A DNA stretch of 64,000 nucleotides from Bacteroidota bacterium (GCA_016868815.1 VGFQ01000012.1:1-64000), one strand, 5' to 3'. Positions 7,801 through 18,800 are shown, numbered from the stretch's first letter. Translations and numbers: made by a program. Notes: generated by a model not told the origin, from the letters alone.

Positions 7801-8691
7801 ATGATCCAAGCCTATCTATTCCCGGGCCAAGGCTCTCAGTACCCGGGCATGGGGAAGATTCATTACGACCGCAACGCTTTTGCCAAGCGGATTTTTGACC
7901 AGGCCAATGAGATCCTTGGGTTCCGCATCTCGGATGTCATGTTTGGAGGCAGCGCCAAAGACCTACGCAGCACCAACGTGACCCAGCCTGCCATCTTCCT
8001 GCATTCGGTCGTCGCGTTCAAGAGCATCGAGCATCCTTCACTGCACATGGTGGCTGGCCACTCATTGGGGGAGTTCACTGCTCTGACGGTCAACGCCACC
8101 CTAGCATTTGCGGATGCATTACGGCTGGTATGCATACGGGCAGAGGCCATGCAGAAGGCTTGTATCAAGACTCCTTCTACGATGGCGGCGGTGTTGGGGT
8201 TGGAAGATGCCCGTGTGGAAGAAGTCTGTGCAGCCATCCGGGAAGAGACTGGTGAGGTGGTGGTCCCTGCCAACTACAACTGTCCAGGACAGTTGGTAGT
8301 GAGTGGAACGATGAAAGGCATCGAGATAGCCTGTGAGCGGCTAAAGGCTGCGGGCGCCAAGCGGGCTCTCAGCCTGCCGGTGGGTGGGGCTTTCCACTCG
8401 CCACTCATGGCACCGGCCCGCGAGGAGTTGGCCGCCGCCATCCATGCGACCCCCTTCCATCGGGGAACCTGCCCAGTATATCAAAACGTTGTTGCCAAAG
8501 GCGTGACTGAACCGGATGAGATCCGTCAACATCTGATAGACCAGCTGACGGGGCCGGTCTTATGGACGCAGACCATCCGGGCCATGGTCCACGACGGAGC
8601 GATGCGGTTTACGGAAGTGGGCCCGGGCAAGGTCTTGCAGGGACTGTTCGGTAAAATCCATCCGGAGGCAGTGGTATCTGGCGTTGAGTAG
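7801..8691 (+). CDS. fabD: Malonyl-CoA:ACP transacylase
   Basis: 296 residues. It loads malonyl groups from malonyl-CoA onto acyl carrier protein for fatty-acid elongation. The start MIQAYLFPGQGSQYPGMG is diagnostic, the nucleophile is S88 in GHSLGE, and the second catalytic residue is H199 in GGAFHS. Length is normal. It is the last + strand gene before a convergent acetyltransferase (4-base gap). fabH lies 2.5 kb away on the other strand and a malonyl-CoA synthetase 30 kb away, so substrate supply and use are both represented in the window. The 56 bases upstream hold a T-run but no exact -7 element. Confidence 0.95.
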   Translation: MIQAYLFPGQGSQYPGMGKIHYDRNAFAKRIFDQANEILGFRISDVMFGGSAKDLRSTNVTQPAIFLHSVVAFKSIEHPSLHMVAGHSLGEFTALTVNATLAFADALRLVCIRAEAMQKACIKTPSTMAAVLGLEDARVEEVCAAIREETGEVVVPANYNCPGQLVVSGTMKGIEIACERLKAAGAKRALSLPVGGAFHSPLMAPAREELAAAIHATPFHRGTCPVYQNVVAKGVTEPDEIRQHLIDQLTGPVLWTQTIRAMVHDGAMRFTEVGPGKVLQGLFGKIHPEAVVSGVE

Positions 8692-8695
8692 TTTT

Positions 8696-9166
8696 TTAGA
8701 GTTCTAGCGACCCGTTCATCCATTCGGGGTCGAGGCTTGCCCCCTGTCTGTGATAGAAGCGGATGGCAGGCTCATTCCAGTCGAGTACCTGCCAGGTGAT
8801 GCGTGACCATCCCTTTTCCCTGGCTTCACTTTTAAGTTGTTCGAACAGCAAGGTGCCAATCCCTTTTCCGCGCATCTCTTCGGTGACGATGATGTCTTCT
8901 AGGTACATGGCTTGTCCCTTCCAAGTGCTATAGCGGATGTAGTACAGGGCGAAGGCTATGATCTCTTCCCCGCTGGCTGCGGCAGGGGTTGGACGGGCGG
9001 CTACGAAGGCCCACCAGACGGGATGGTCTCCAAAGCCGCTGTCTTCGAAGTGTTGCGGGTCTACGGTCACGGCTTCCGGGGCTCGTTCGTAGGTGGCCAG
9101 CTCACGCACCAATTCCAGCAAGCGGGGACAATCCCGGCGTTCTGCTCTTCGTATCCGGATGTTCAT
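8696..9166 (-). CDS. GNAT-family N-acetyltransferase
   Basis: 156 residues from the ATG at 9166 (MNIRIRRAERRDCPRLLELV); the 14 extra upstream residues of the frame overlap the neighbouring gene and are rejected. It is a single GNAT fold: an N-terminal strand-helix, the acetyl-CoA-binding region YLEDIIVTEEMRGKGIGTLL near 90-110 with the R/Q-x-x-G-x-G/A loop (RGKGIG), and a C-terminal WNEPAIRFYHRQGA motif. It resembles the diamine/spermidine acetyltransferase-like subfamily, but the substrate cannot be assigned. The start lies two bases after the stop of the TlpA-like gene on the same strand, so they probably share a transcript. Confidence 0.85.
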   Translation of the reverse strand: MNIRIRRAERRDCPRLLELVRELATYERAPEAVTVDPQHFEDSGFGDHPVWWAFVAARPTPAAASGEEIIAFALYYIRYSTWKGQAMYLEDIIVTEEMRGKGIGTLLFEQLKSEAREKGWSRITWQVLDWNEPAIRFYHRQGASLDPEWMNGSLEL

Positions 9167-9168
9167 CT

Positions 9169-9822
9169 TTATTTTTTTTGCGGCGATGCCGGGTGGTCTT
9201 CCGCCCATTTCTGGAAAAAGGTCTGTCCTCGCGCGCCGACGACTCGGTCGACGATGCGTCCGTCGGGTGCGATGAGTATGGAGACGGGCCTGGTTTGAAT
9301 GTCGGCCAGGATGTCGGGCATCGCGGTGAAGGTGCCGACGGGCAGGCTCATCAGGTTTTCCTGCAGGTAGGCTTCTACGGTGGCAGGGACTTCATCCGAC
9401 AGGGCGATGACGGCTGTGCCGTGGCGGCTTGCCATGCGGTGGACATTCTCGAGTCCTGGCATCTCACGGCGGCAGGGCGGGCACCAGGTCGCCCAGATGT
9501 TCAGGATCACCCATTGCCCTTGCCATTCGGAGAGGTGGTGGTTTTGTCCGGTGCGGCTGTCGCGGAATTCGACCGAGTGAATGTCAGTTCTTGACACGGC
9601 CTCCAGGAGGTCCATGGGACGTTGGTAGTTTCGTTGCAGCGTCAGCAAGGCCCATGCGGCGATTAGGAGGGACATGACTCCTCCGCCCAGGCTCCTCCAT
9701 TCCCTTGCATCGCGTGGGATTGCCCATCTGCGAGCATATCCTCTTTGCACCATCGATCCCAGCTGGTAGAGGAGGATGCCTCCGACAGCAAGGCGCAGGA
9801 TGAGCAGGATACCTGGAGACAT
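9169..9822 (-). CDS. TlpA-like membrane-anchored thioredoxin (disulfide reductase)
   Basis: 217 residues. Two hydrophobic segments (about 5-22 and 48-63) anchor it in the inner membrane, followed by a thioredoxin-fold domain with the active site WCPPC at C114 and C117. The AhpC-TSA/redoxin-type lead-in VILNIWATWCPPC is typical of TlpA/ResA proteins, which reduce disulfides in the periplasm, for example on apocytochrome c. A ccmB/ccmC/ccmD set elsewhere in the window makes a cytochrome c link possible but unproven. The thioredoxin cis-proline region is present near 180-186 (TRPVSILI). It sits between metabolic genes on the same strand, with the acetyltransferase two bases downstream. Confidence 0.87.
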   Translation of the reverse strand: MSPGILLILRLAVGGILLYQLGSMVQRGYARRWAIPRDAREWRSLGGGVMSLLIAAWALLTLQRNYQRPMDLLEAVSRTDIHSVEFRDSRTGQNHHLSEWQGQWVILNIWATWCPPCRREMPGLENVHRMASRHGTAVIALSDEVPATVEAYLQENLMSLPVGTFTAMPDILADIQTRPVSILIAPDGRIVDRVVGARGQTFFQKWAEDHPASPQKK

Positions 9823-9841
9823 GGGAGTCAGCTTACGTCGG

Positions 9842-11074
9842 TCAGGATGTTGCCAGTGACTGTTCCAGGTCTGTGAGGATGTCTTGGATGTTTTCCATGC
9901 CGACGCTCATGCGGATAAGTCCGTCTGTGATGCCATACCGGAGGCGATCTTCTCTGGGGACGCTGGTGTGGGTCATCGAGGCCGGGTGGCAGAGCAGCGT
10001 GTCGCAGGTGCCCAAGGAGACGGTGCGCGTGCAGAGTTTGAGACGGTTCATGACTTCGATCCCGGCGCTAAGCCCACCTTTCATCTCAAAGCTTAGCATG
10101 GCCCCGGGGTGTCTCATCTGTCGAAGCGCCACCAGGTGGTCGGGGTGGTCGGGCAGGCCGTTGTAGTTAACTTTTGCTACGGCAGGGTGCTGGTGAAGCC
10201 ATTCGGCCACTTCCATGGCGTTATGGCAATGCCTTTCCATGCGGAGTTCCAGTGTTTTCATGCCATTGACCAGCAGCCAGGACTCCATAGCGTTGCTGTT
10301 ACCGCCGAGGAGGCGGTGCGTCTTAGTGGCCTGTGTTTGCATGAATGTGACATCACGGCCGAGGAGAATCCCGCCGATGATGGTGCCATGGCCGTTGAGG
10401 AACTTGGTGGTGGAGTGCACGACGAAGTCGGCCCCCAGCCGGAAAGGCTGTTGCAGATAGGGGGTGGCGAAGGTGTTGTCGCAGGCGACGATGCGCCCGT
10501 GGCGATGTGCGATTTCAGACAGCACTACAATGTCTACGCATTGGATGGTGGGGTTGGCGGGTGTCTCTAGGTAGACCATGCGGATCGATGGGTCGCGTGA
10601 TAAGGCTTCTTCTGCCCTTTGCGGGTTGCGGAGGTCTTCGATGACCGCTTCCATGCCGAGTCTGGGCAGGAGCCGGTTCATATAGTCTTGTGTCCCGCCG
10701 TAGAGGGAGTAGTGGGAGAGTACTTTATCTCCTTTGGAGAGGTTCGATAGCAGCAGTGTGGAGATGGCGGCCATGCCGGAGGCGTGTAGGATGGCAGCTG
10801 CTTGCAAGGGTGCGCCGGAGCTGTCTGTCACGCCGAAGGCCTCCATGGCCGCAATTTTACCTTCTGCCTCTGTCATGTTGGGATTTCCCCAGCGGGTATA
10901 GATATAGCCTGGTTCCAGGCCGCTGAAGCGGCGCATGCCCTGTTCGGCATCGTCGAAGACGAAGGTTGAGTTCGCATAGATCGGGGTGAGGTGTGAGTGC
11001 TGGGGGTCGTTCTCATGGCCGGCATGGATGGCCAGCGAGCTGAACCCCTGGAAGGGAAATTGAACGGATGCCAT
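9842..11074 (-). CDS. Trans-sulfuration PLP enzyme (cystathionine/methionine gamma-lyase-like)
   Basis: 410 residues of the Cys/Met-metabolism PLP family. The PLP lysine is K224 in HSTTKFLNGHG, preceded by the cofactor-binding CDNTFATP (about 198-205) and the phosphate-binding SGMAA near 99-103. The YTRWGNPN block near 59-66 is also conserved. The family includes cystathionine gamma-synthase, cystathionine gamma-lyase, methionine gamma-lyase and O-acylhomoserine sulfhydrylases. At the position where characterised methionine gamma-lyases carry a key cysteine (LYGCT), this protein has glycine (LYGGT, G127), which argues against a canonical methionine gamma-lyase. A second, distant family member lies at 58740-59912. 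The exact reaction stays open. Confidence 0.85.
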   Translation of the reverse strand: MASVQFPFQGFSSLAIHAGHENDPQHSHLTPIYANSTFVFDDAEQGMRRFSGLEPGYIYTRWGNPNMTEAEGKIAAMEAFGVTDSSGAPLQAAAILHASGMAAISTLLLSNLSKGDKVLSHYSLYGGTQDYMNRLLPRLGMEAVIEDLRNPQRAEEALSRDPSIRMVYLETPANPTIQCVDIVVLSEIAHRHGRIVACDNTFATPYLQQPFRLGADFVVHSTTKFLNGHGTIIGGILLGRDVTFMQTQATKTHRLLGGNSNAMESWLLVNGMKTLELRMERHCHNAMEVAEWLHQHPAVAKVNYNGLPDHPDHLVALRQMRHPGAMLSFEMKGGLSAGIEVMNRLKLCTRTVSLGTCDTLLCHPASMTHTSVPREDRLRYGITDGLIRMSVGMENIQDILTDLEQSLATS

Positions 11075-11161
11075 AGGTGGGTTTTGTGTGTCAGGTATAG
11101 GCCTGCATTCTATCGGATTTTGACTGGTCGGGGTATATAGGTCCGCGAGGCGCTTTCAGGC

Positions 11162-12154
11162 TCAATAGGCCCATTTGACCCAGGTGGCGCCCCAGGTGAA
11201 GCCACCTCCGAAGGCTGCTAGGACGAGGTTGTCTCCTTTGTTGAGTTGTTTTCGGTAGTCCCAGAGACATAGCGGGATCGTGGCGGCGGTTGTATTCCCA
11301 TAGCGTTCGATGTTCAGCATGACTTTATCTTGCGGGAGCCCCATGCGGTTGGCGGTGGCGTCGATGATGCGTTTGTTGGCCTGGTGGGGTACGAGCCAGG
11401 CGATGTCGTCTGACTCCAGGTTGTTGCGTTGCATAAGTTCAAAGGCGACATCTGCCATGCCGGTGACGGCGAACTTGAAGACGGACTGTCCTTCCTGGTA
11501 GATATAATGTTCTTTGTTGGTGACGGTTTCGATGCTGGGGGGTCGCAGGGAGCCGCCTGCCTTCATCTGCAGATGCTTGGCGCCGGTGCCATCACTTTTC
11601 AGGATGCTGTCGAGAATGCCGTAGCCTTCTGTGTTGGGTTCGAGGAGGACGGCGCCCGCGCCATCTCCGAAGAGGATGCAGGTGGTGCGGTCGCTGTAGT
11701 CCACTATCGAGCTCATCTTATCAGCACCTGCGACGATGACTCGTTGGTAGCGGCCGCTTTCAATAAGAGCTGCACCTGTCGTCAGCGCATAGACGAACCC
11801 AGAGCAGGCGGCGAGGATGTCAAAACTCCATGCATTGCGCATGCCGAGCTTTCCGCAGGCTAGATTGGCAGTGGACGGGAAGAGCATGTCGGGCGTCACG
11901 GTGGCGACGATCAGGCAGTCGACGTCGTCCGGGCCGATGCCGCGCTTATCAAAGAGTCGTTGTACAGCGGGCACAACGAGATCGGACGTGGCTTTCCCCG
12001 GCTCCCGAAGAATCCTTCGCTCGGAGACGCCGGTACGAGTCCGGATCCACTTGTCGTTGGTGTCGACCATCTTTTCCAGATCTGCATTAGTGAGTTTGTC
12101 TTCCGGGACATAGGCCCCGATGGCGGTGATGGCTGACGTTATCTTGGTGCGCAT
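11162..12154 (-). CDS. fabH: 3-oxoacyl-ACP synthase III (KAS III)
   Basis: 330 residues from the ATG at 12154 (MRTKITSAITAIGAYVPED); a TTG or ATG nine codons upstream is possible but less family-like. It condenses an acyl-CoA starter with malonyl-ACP to begin fatty-acid synthesis. The catalytic triad is visible: C117 in AACSGF, His in VPHQANKRI near 255, and Asn in GNTTAAT near 285. It ends in the usual FGGGFTWGA loop. A -7 element at 12179-12186 supports the chosen start. It is divergent from ruvA, and malonyl-ACP would be supplied by FabD encoded 3 kb away. Confidence 0.95.
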   Translation of the reverse strand: MRTKITSAITAIGAYVPEDKLTNADLEKMVDTNDKWIRTRTGVSERRILREPGKATSDLVVPAVQRLFDKRGIGPDDVDCLIVATVTPDMLFPSTANLACGKLGMRNAWSFDILAACSGFVYALTTGAALIESGRYQRVIVAGADKMSSIVDYSDRTTCILFGDGAGAVLLEPNTEGYGILDSILKSDGTGAKHLQMKAGGSLRPPSIETVTNKEHYIYQEGQSVFKFAVTGMADVAFELMQRNNLESDDIAWLVPHQANKRIIDATANRMGLPQDKVMLNIERYGNTTAATIPLCLWDYRKQLNKGDNLVLAAFGGGFTWGATWVKWAY

Positions 12155-12178
12155 GGCTGAGAGGAATCGAATAGGGTA

Positions 12179-12186
12179 CAAATGTA
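12179..12186 (-). promoter_or_regulatory. -7 element (TACATTTG) of fabH promoter
   Basis: On the - strand the sequence reads TACATTTG, an exact TAnnTTTG match. The predicted transcript start would leave a leader of roughly 18 bases before the ATG at 12154. No TTG is found at the expected -33 spacing, so only half of the promoter is supported. Confidence 0.4.
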
Positions 12187-12227
12187 TCGATACCTTGTAA
12201 AATGACTATCATATGGCCATATCCCTG

Positions 12228-12258
12228 TTGTGTCTTTGGGGAAATGGCGGTATATTTG
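12228..12258 (+). promoter_or_regulatory. Promoter of the ruvA-sprA unit (TTG-N20-TATATTTG)
   Basis: TTG at 12228-12230, exactly 20 bases, then TATATTTG at 12251-12258: a full match to the Bacteroidota -33/-7 promoter. The -7 box ends only seven bases before the ruvA ATG at 12266, so the transcript would be leaderless or nearly so. It is the most convincing promoter in the window and supports the short ruvA start. Confidence 0.6.
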
Positions 12259-12265
12259 GAGGCCT

Positions 12266-12853
12266 ATGATTGCCTATCTGAACGGTGTGCTGACCTACAA
12301 GTCGCCCTCCCTGGTGTATGTCGAAGTCAACGGGGTGGGATATGAAGTGCAGATCAGCCTGAACACCTGGGGTCGTTTGGAGGCTCTGGAGACGGTGAAA
12401 CTGCTGATTCATCAGCTGTTCCGGGAAGATGGGCAGACCTTATACGGGTTTTTCGATGCGTCTGAGAAATCGATGTTCCAGCAGTTGATCAGCATCAGCG
12501 GTGTGGGTGCTGCCACCGCCCGAATGATGCTCTCAGCGATGCGTCCGGAAGAAGTGGCGGAGGCGATCCTGCGCAACGACAGCCGCGCCCTGGAGCGTGT
12601 AAAAGGCATTGGACGGAAGACGGCTGAACGCATTGTCCTCGAGCTGAAGGACAAAGTGCAGAAGCCTGTGGGCGGCATGCCTTCCCAGGCTGCCTCGCCG
12701 ATGGATGCGGCCTTCCACGATTCGCTGCAAGCCCTGGTGGCCTTGGGCATCCCCCGGGCCACGGCCGAGGCGGCGGTCCGAAAAGTGCTCGCATCGATGC
12801 CCGGAGAACGAAATCTGGAAACCATCATCAAACAATCCTTACTGCATATTTGA
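12266..12853 (+). CDS. ruvA: Holliday junction branch-migration protein RuvA
   Basis: 195 residues from the ATG at 12266 (MIAYLNGVLTYKSPSLVYVE); the 12 upstream residues of the frame fall over the promoter and are excluded. The N-terminal OB domain is followed by two helix-hairpin-helix motifs, ISGVGAATARMML near 75-87 and VKGIGRKTAERIVLEL near 110-125, and a C-terminal domain III (about 148-195) that contacts RuvB. RuvA tetramers bind four-way junctions and load the RuvB motor during recombinational repair. It lies 36 bases before sprA on the same strand; as I recall, this ruvA-sprA order is also seen in other Bacteroidota. A predicted leaderless promoter precedes it. Confidence 0.95.
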   Translation: MIAYLNGVLTYKSPSLVYVEVNGVGYEVQISLNTWGRLEALETVKLLIHQLFREDGQTLYGFFDASEKSMFQQLISISGVGAATARMMLSAMRPEEVAEAILRNDSRALERVKGIGRKTAERIVLELKDKVQKPVGGMPSQAASPMDAAFHDSLQALVALGIPRATAEAAVRKVLASMPGERNLETIIKQSLLHI

Positions 12854-12889
12854 CCGGACTTCTACCACATTTCAATCGGTGCAAATACA

Positions 12890-15800
12890 TTGAGAAGGCT
12901 TCCGGTCATCATTGCACTCACTTGCCTGTCCGTGTACGTCCATGCACAGGGGTGCATGGCTATGGCCAGTGGATCCCTTAGTGTAGGTTCTGTCATTCTC
13001 TACTCCTTCCAGGATACTGTACCGGGCAATGATACGTTGAAATATCCCATCACCGACCGTCGGGCTGTCCGGGTCACAGACCCGCAGAAAAGAGGCTTCG
13101 ATCTCAGGGATCCTGCTAACCTCCGCGACTCTGTCGCCTACGACCTCCCCACGCGCACCTATCGCATTTACGAAAAGGTCGGTACTCGCTTTTATCGCAC
13201 TCCGACCGTCCTGACCTTCGAAGAATACCTGCGCTGGCGGTCCGGACGCGACGAGAGCGAGTATTTTCGCGACCGTGCCGCGACCATCGGATTGCTCAAC
13301 AGGCATCATCAGAAGCCCAAGCTGACAATGGGAGAAGGTCTCTTCAACCGTCTTTTCGGCAATGGCAAGATCGACATCAAACCACAAGGGGAGGTCAACC
13401 TGACTGCAGGCTACCAGGGGCAGAACATCAAAAACCCCACCCTGCCAGAGCGGGCACGCCGAAATGGAGGCCTTGATTTCGATATGGCGGCGAACCTGAA
13501 TGTGATGGGTAACATTGGCGACAAGCTCAAGATGCCCATCAGCTACAATACGCTTTCTACCTTTGACTTCGAAAATCAGCTCAAGCTCGACTATACCGGG
13601 AGCGGTGAAGATATCTTCCGGAAAATAGAGGTGGGGAACACCTCCTTTGCCTCCAAAGGTACGCTGATCCCAGGGGCACAACAACTGTTTGGCTTCAAAA
13701 CCCAGATGCAGCTGGGTCGGCTCTGGCTGACGACGATTGTCGCCAACCAGCGTTCCCAACGCCAGTCTATGGCTATGCAGGGAGGCTCTAGCACCCAGCC
13801 CTTCCAGGTAAAGGCCGATGAGTATGAAGAGAACCGGCACTTCCTGATGGCCCAGTATTTCCGTGATAACTATAACAAGTCCATGCGGAATCTACCCATC
13901 ATCAATACCCAGGTACAACTGCTGCGACTAGACGTCTGGGTAACCAATCGCACCGGTGCCACCACCAACACTCGAGATATCGTCGGCCTGATGGACCTCG
14001 GCGAGCAAAAGCCCTATCTCCAGCCACCCGTCATCCTCCCCTCTGCCGGCTCTGCCTTTCCCACCAACGGGTCGAACGACCTCTATCGCAAGCTGATCGC
14101 TAACCCTTCAAGCCGGAACCCTGCCCTCATCGGTAACTACCTTAACAGCCTTGGACTGCAGCCCGTGCAGGACTATGAAAAGACGTTCGCCCGCAAGCTC
14201 GACAGTACCCAGTATGCCTTCAACCGGCAGCTGGGTTTCATATCCCTCAATATCTCCCTACAGCCTGATGAAGTGCTCGCCGTAGCCTTCCAATATACCG
14301 TCAATGGCAGAGTATATCAGGTTGGTGAATTCTCGCAGGATGTACCGGTAGACTCCTCCTCGGGCGTGCAGAAGGTGTTGTTCCTGAAGTTGCTCAAAGC
14401 CACCTCTCAGCGGACGGCCCTTCCGATCTGGGACCTGATGATGAAGAACGTATACTCCGTCGGCTACGGTCAGCTGGAACGGCAGGACTTCCAGTTCAAT
14501 GTCCTCTATCAGGAGCCGGGTGGTGGCGAAAAGCGTTACCTGCCAGAAGGCGACAAGGCAGGTGTCCCGCTGCTGACCTTACTCAACCTAGACCGGCTTA
14601 ACAATCAGAACGACCCACAGCCCGATGGCGTCTTCGACTTCGTAGAAGGATATACGGTCAACTCGCCCCTCAGCCGCATCATCTTCCCCGTGCTAGAACC
14701 GTTTGGACGCGATCTCGAAGCGGCCTTCTCGACCAACCCCACCCTGAGGGAGAAATACCTCTTCTATCCGCTCTATGACACGATTCGGGCCATCGCCTCG
14801 ACATACGCCAACCTGAACCGCTTTGTGATGAAAGGCCAGTCGAAGTCGTCTGGCTCTGGCGGAGAGATTTCCCTCAATGCATTCAACGTGCCGCCAGGCT
14901 CTGTCACCGTCACCGCTGGAGGCCGCACGTTGACAGAGAATGTGGACTACACGATCGACTATGTGTCCGGGACGGTCCGCATCATCAATGATGCCATCAG
15001 CAAGTCTGGCGTCCCCGTGAATGTGCAATTCGAAAACAACGCCACCTTCGGCATCCAGCAGCGGACCTACTTAGGCATGCGCTGGGACTATATCTTCAAC
15101 CGAAACTTTTCTATAGGAGGTACGATGGTACGACTGGGAGAGCGCCCCTTCTTCACCAAGATGGAGATAGGCTCCGACCCGATCCGAAATACCATGGTCG
15201 GCGTCGACCTCAACTATAACAACGAGATGCCTCGCCTCAACAAATGGCTTGGCTACCTGCCCAATTACAAGCCGACCGGCAGCTCTACGATCTCTGCCAT
15301 GGCAGAAGCCGCCCGGATGATACCTGGCCATGCCCCTCAGATCGGCAAAGGCGCGGCAGGACTGATCTATGTCGACGACTTTGAAGGTACTAGGGCTAGC
15401 ATCGACCTGCGCTTCCCGATCGTCAGCTGGACGCTGGCATCCACTCCCAAAGAGGCCACAGACCGGAACGGAAATATTATATTCCCCGAGTCGCAGCTCT
15501 TCGACGACCTCGGCTATGGAAAAAACCGTGCGAAGCTCGCCTGGTACAATATTGAGCCCATCCTCCAGGAGAAAAGCAACCCGAACAACCCCGTCAGAGG
15601 CAATATTCTAGATCTCTCTGACCCAAGGGTGCGGAGCGTCTCGCAACAGGAGATCTTCCCACAGCGTACGCCTGACTTTGGACAGAACCAGTTGGTGACC
15701 TTCGACATGGCCTACTACCCGAAGGAGCGGGGACCTTACAACTATGACACACGCAGCATCGATGCCAATGGCCGCTTGCTGGAGCCCCGCCGGCGCTGGG

Positions 15801-18800
15801 GTGGCATCATGCGGGCCGTTGACCAGACAGACTTCGAGACCGCCAACATCGAATTCATCGAGTTCTGGATGCTGGACCCCTTTATCAAAGCAACCAACCC
15901 GGTAGGCGGCTCCCTGTACTTCAACCTTGGAAATATTTCGGAGGATATCCTGAAAGATTCACGCCGCTTTTATGAGAACGGGCTCGCCACCCCCAGCATC
16001 CCTTCTGCCACCACCCGCTCCAACTGGGGTACTTCACCCCTCAATCCGATTCAGGTAACACAGGCTTTTAGCAATGATCCGGCAGATAGGCCCTATCAGG
16101 ATGTGGGCTTTGATGGGATGACGGACACCACCGAGCAGCGCATCCGCAACCCATACCTGGCCGACATCCGTAACGGCTTTGGGGCAGGCTCCAAAGCCTT
16201 CCTGGATGCGCGTACAGACCCATCCTCTGACAATTTCCGCTACTACCGAGATGCTTTCTACGATAAGTCGAATACCGGCATCCTCGGCCGTTACAAACAT
16301 TTCAACAGTCCGGAAGGGAACTCTCCGGTTGCCACAGCCGGCTCCAGCGTTGCATCAGCCTTTACGATGTACCCGGACGGGGAAGATCTGAACCGAGACA
16401 ATACCCTCAATGAAGCGGAAGAGTATTTTCAATACCGCGTCGACATACGTCCTTCAGGCCACCCAGCCATGCAGGTAGGACAGAACTTCATCACAGACCG
16501 GAAGGTCGTCAACGTCCCCCTGGCAGACGGCACCCGTCAAGATCAGCTCTGGTATCAGTTCCGGGTGCCTGTCGCTAAATACGATCGAAAAGTGGGGCAG
16601 ATCCCAGACTTCAAGTCGATTCGATTCATCCGCATGTTTATGACCGATTTTGAGGACTCCGCCGTCTTACGATTTGCCAAACTCGAACTCGTGCGCAACA
16701 ACTGGCGCCGTTTCACCTATGCATTTGACACCAGCGGCCAGTACCGATCGATCGACCTTGTCGGGCCCACCACTTTCAATGTCACGGCGGTCAACATCGA
16801 AGAGAATGATAAGAGAGACCCAATCCCTTACCGGATCCCGCCAGGGATTGAGCGGGTGCAAGCCTTGAGCAACGGCGGCATCAACATTCTACAAAATGAG
16901 CAGGCCCTCAGCATGTCGGTCTGCAACCTTCAGGAAGGTGATGCAAGAGGGGTATTCCGCAATCTCAACCTGGACATCCGCCAGTATCGCCGTCTCTCCA
17001 TGTTCATCCACGCCGAGAGCCTCAAAGGACAGACAGCTATTCGAGACAAAGAATTGTGGGCTGTGGTCCGCATCGGTAACGACTTCATCAACAACTTCTA
17101 CGAGCTGCGATATCCGCTGAAGCTGACGGCTTTTGGCAGCGCCGACCCGAAAGATGTCTGGCCCGATGTGAATAGCCTGGACATCTCCTTGACCGACTTG
17201 GTACAACTCAAAACGGAACGGAACCTCAACAACAACAACCCAAACGCCATCTACCGCAGGCGGGTGGGAGAGAAGATCTACGGTATTGTTGGCAATCCGA
17301 ACCTGGGGGAGGTCCGTGGCATCCTAGTGGGTATTGAAAATCTCCGGGATGCTAGTGGCGGCCGGCCCGTCTGCGCGGAAGTATGGATCAACGAGCTAAG
17401 GCTTTCCGAGATCGACCAGTCGGGCGGCTGGGCAGCCGTCGGCCAGGTAAACATGCAACTCTCAGACCTGGGTACGGTCTCCCTCTCCGGAAATGTCCAC
17501 ACCCGTGGCTTCGGCCAGCTGGAGCAACGCGTCATGGAACGCTTTCGCGACGATTTTACTCAGTTTGATGCTTCTGCGAATCTGCAGCTTGGCAAGCTGT
17601 TGCCTAAGGGCTTGGGGCTACAGATCCCCTTCTTTGCCAACTTCTCCCACGTCTCCAGCACGCCTCAGTTCGATCCATATGACAAAGACGTGCTGCTCAG
17701 GGATAAAATTCGTGCCTTTGGCACCAGAAGCGATTCGATCCGATCTGAGTCGATAGACTTCACCAGCATCCGGACCATCAACTTCAACAATGTCCGGCTT
17801 TCGCCTCCTCAGGATGGGAAGGCAAAGCCCTGGAGCCTGTCCAACTTCGACGTCAGCTATTCCTATACCAGCACCCGGCAGTACAATCCACTCATAGAGT
17901 TGAATGAGGTGACCCGTCAACTTGGTGGCCTCGGGTACAACTACGTTAGTCAGGCTAAGTATCTGGAGCCATTCAAGAAGCTGCGCATGCCTAAGGCGAA
18001 GGTGCTCGACGCCGTACGTGCCTTCAACATAAACCCCACCCCCAATCTCCTTGGCTTCCGATGGGATGCGCGCCGGCAGTTTGGTGCCATCCGTCCGCGC
18101 AATGTCGGCGGTGGGCCCTATAAGATCCCGGAGACCTATGACAAGTATTTTGTGATGGACCGCGTGTATAACATGCGCTGGGATCTCACCAAGACCTTCA
18201 ACATCGACTTCAAGGCTACGAATAATTCACGCGTCGACGAGCCCTCCGGCCGCATCGACTCCAAATTCAAGAAAGACACGCTTTGGCGGAATACGCTTCG
18301 CGGTGGACGCAACACCCTCTACAATCAAAGCCTGGACCTGACCTATAACCTGCCTACCAACCTCTTGCCGCTGCTCGACTGGACGACGGCCAACCTGGCC
18401 TATCGCAATACCTATGGCTGGATAGGGGCTTCCAGGCTCGCAATAGAGTTAGGCAACTCCCTTCAAAACAGTCATCAGAAAGGAGCTACCCTAGAATTGA
18501 ACTTCCAACAACTCTACGCCAAGTCGCGGCTGCTGCGGGCGGCAGCAGAGCCCGCGTCGGCAGAAGCGCCGCCTGCCGTGCAGCCGGACCCTGCAAAAAA
18601 AGAGCTCGATACGGCCTCCACCCGAAAGGCCCGGAAGGCCGCCCGAAAGGCAAAGAAGATGCAGGGCAAGCCAACCGCCAAGCGCCGCCTCCCCAAGGCC
18701 ACGGCCCAGCCTCTCGCAGCAGACACCACGTTAGCCCGGAAAGCAGTCAGCTCCCAGCAGAAAATCGACCGTATCAAAGAAAGAAAAGCACGAAAAGCAG

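Noticed and set aside
12872..13840. 322-residue - strand frame over the sprA start
   Set aside because: It is antisense to SprA, has no recognisable motif, and arises from the high G+C of the third codon position.
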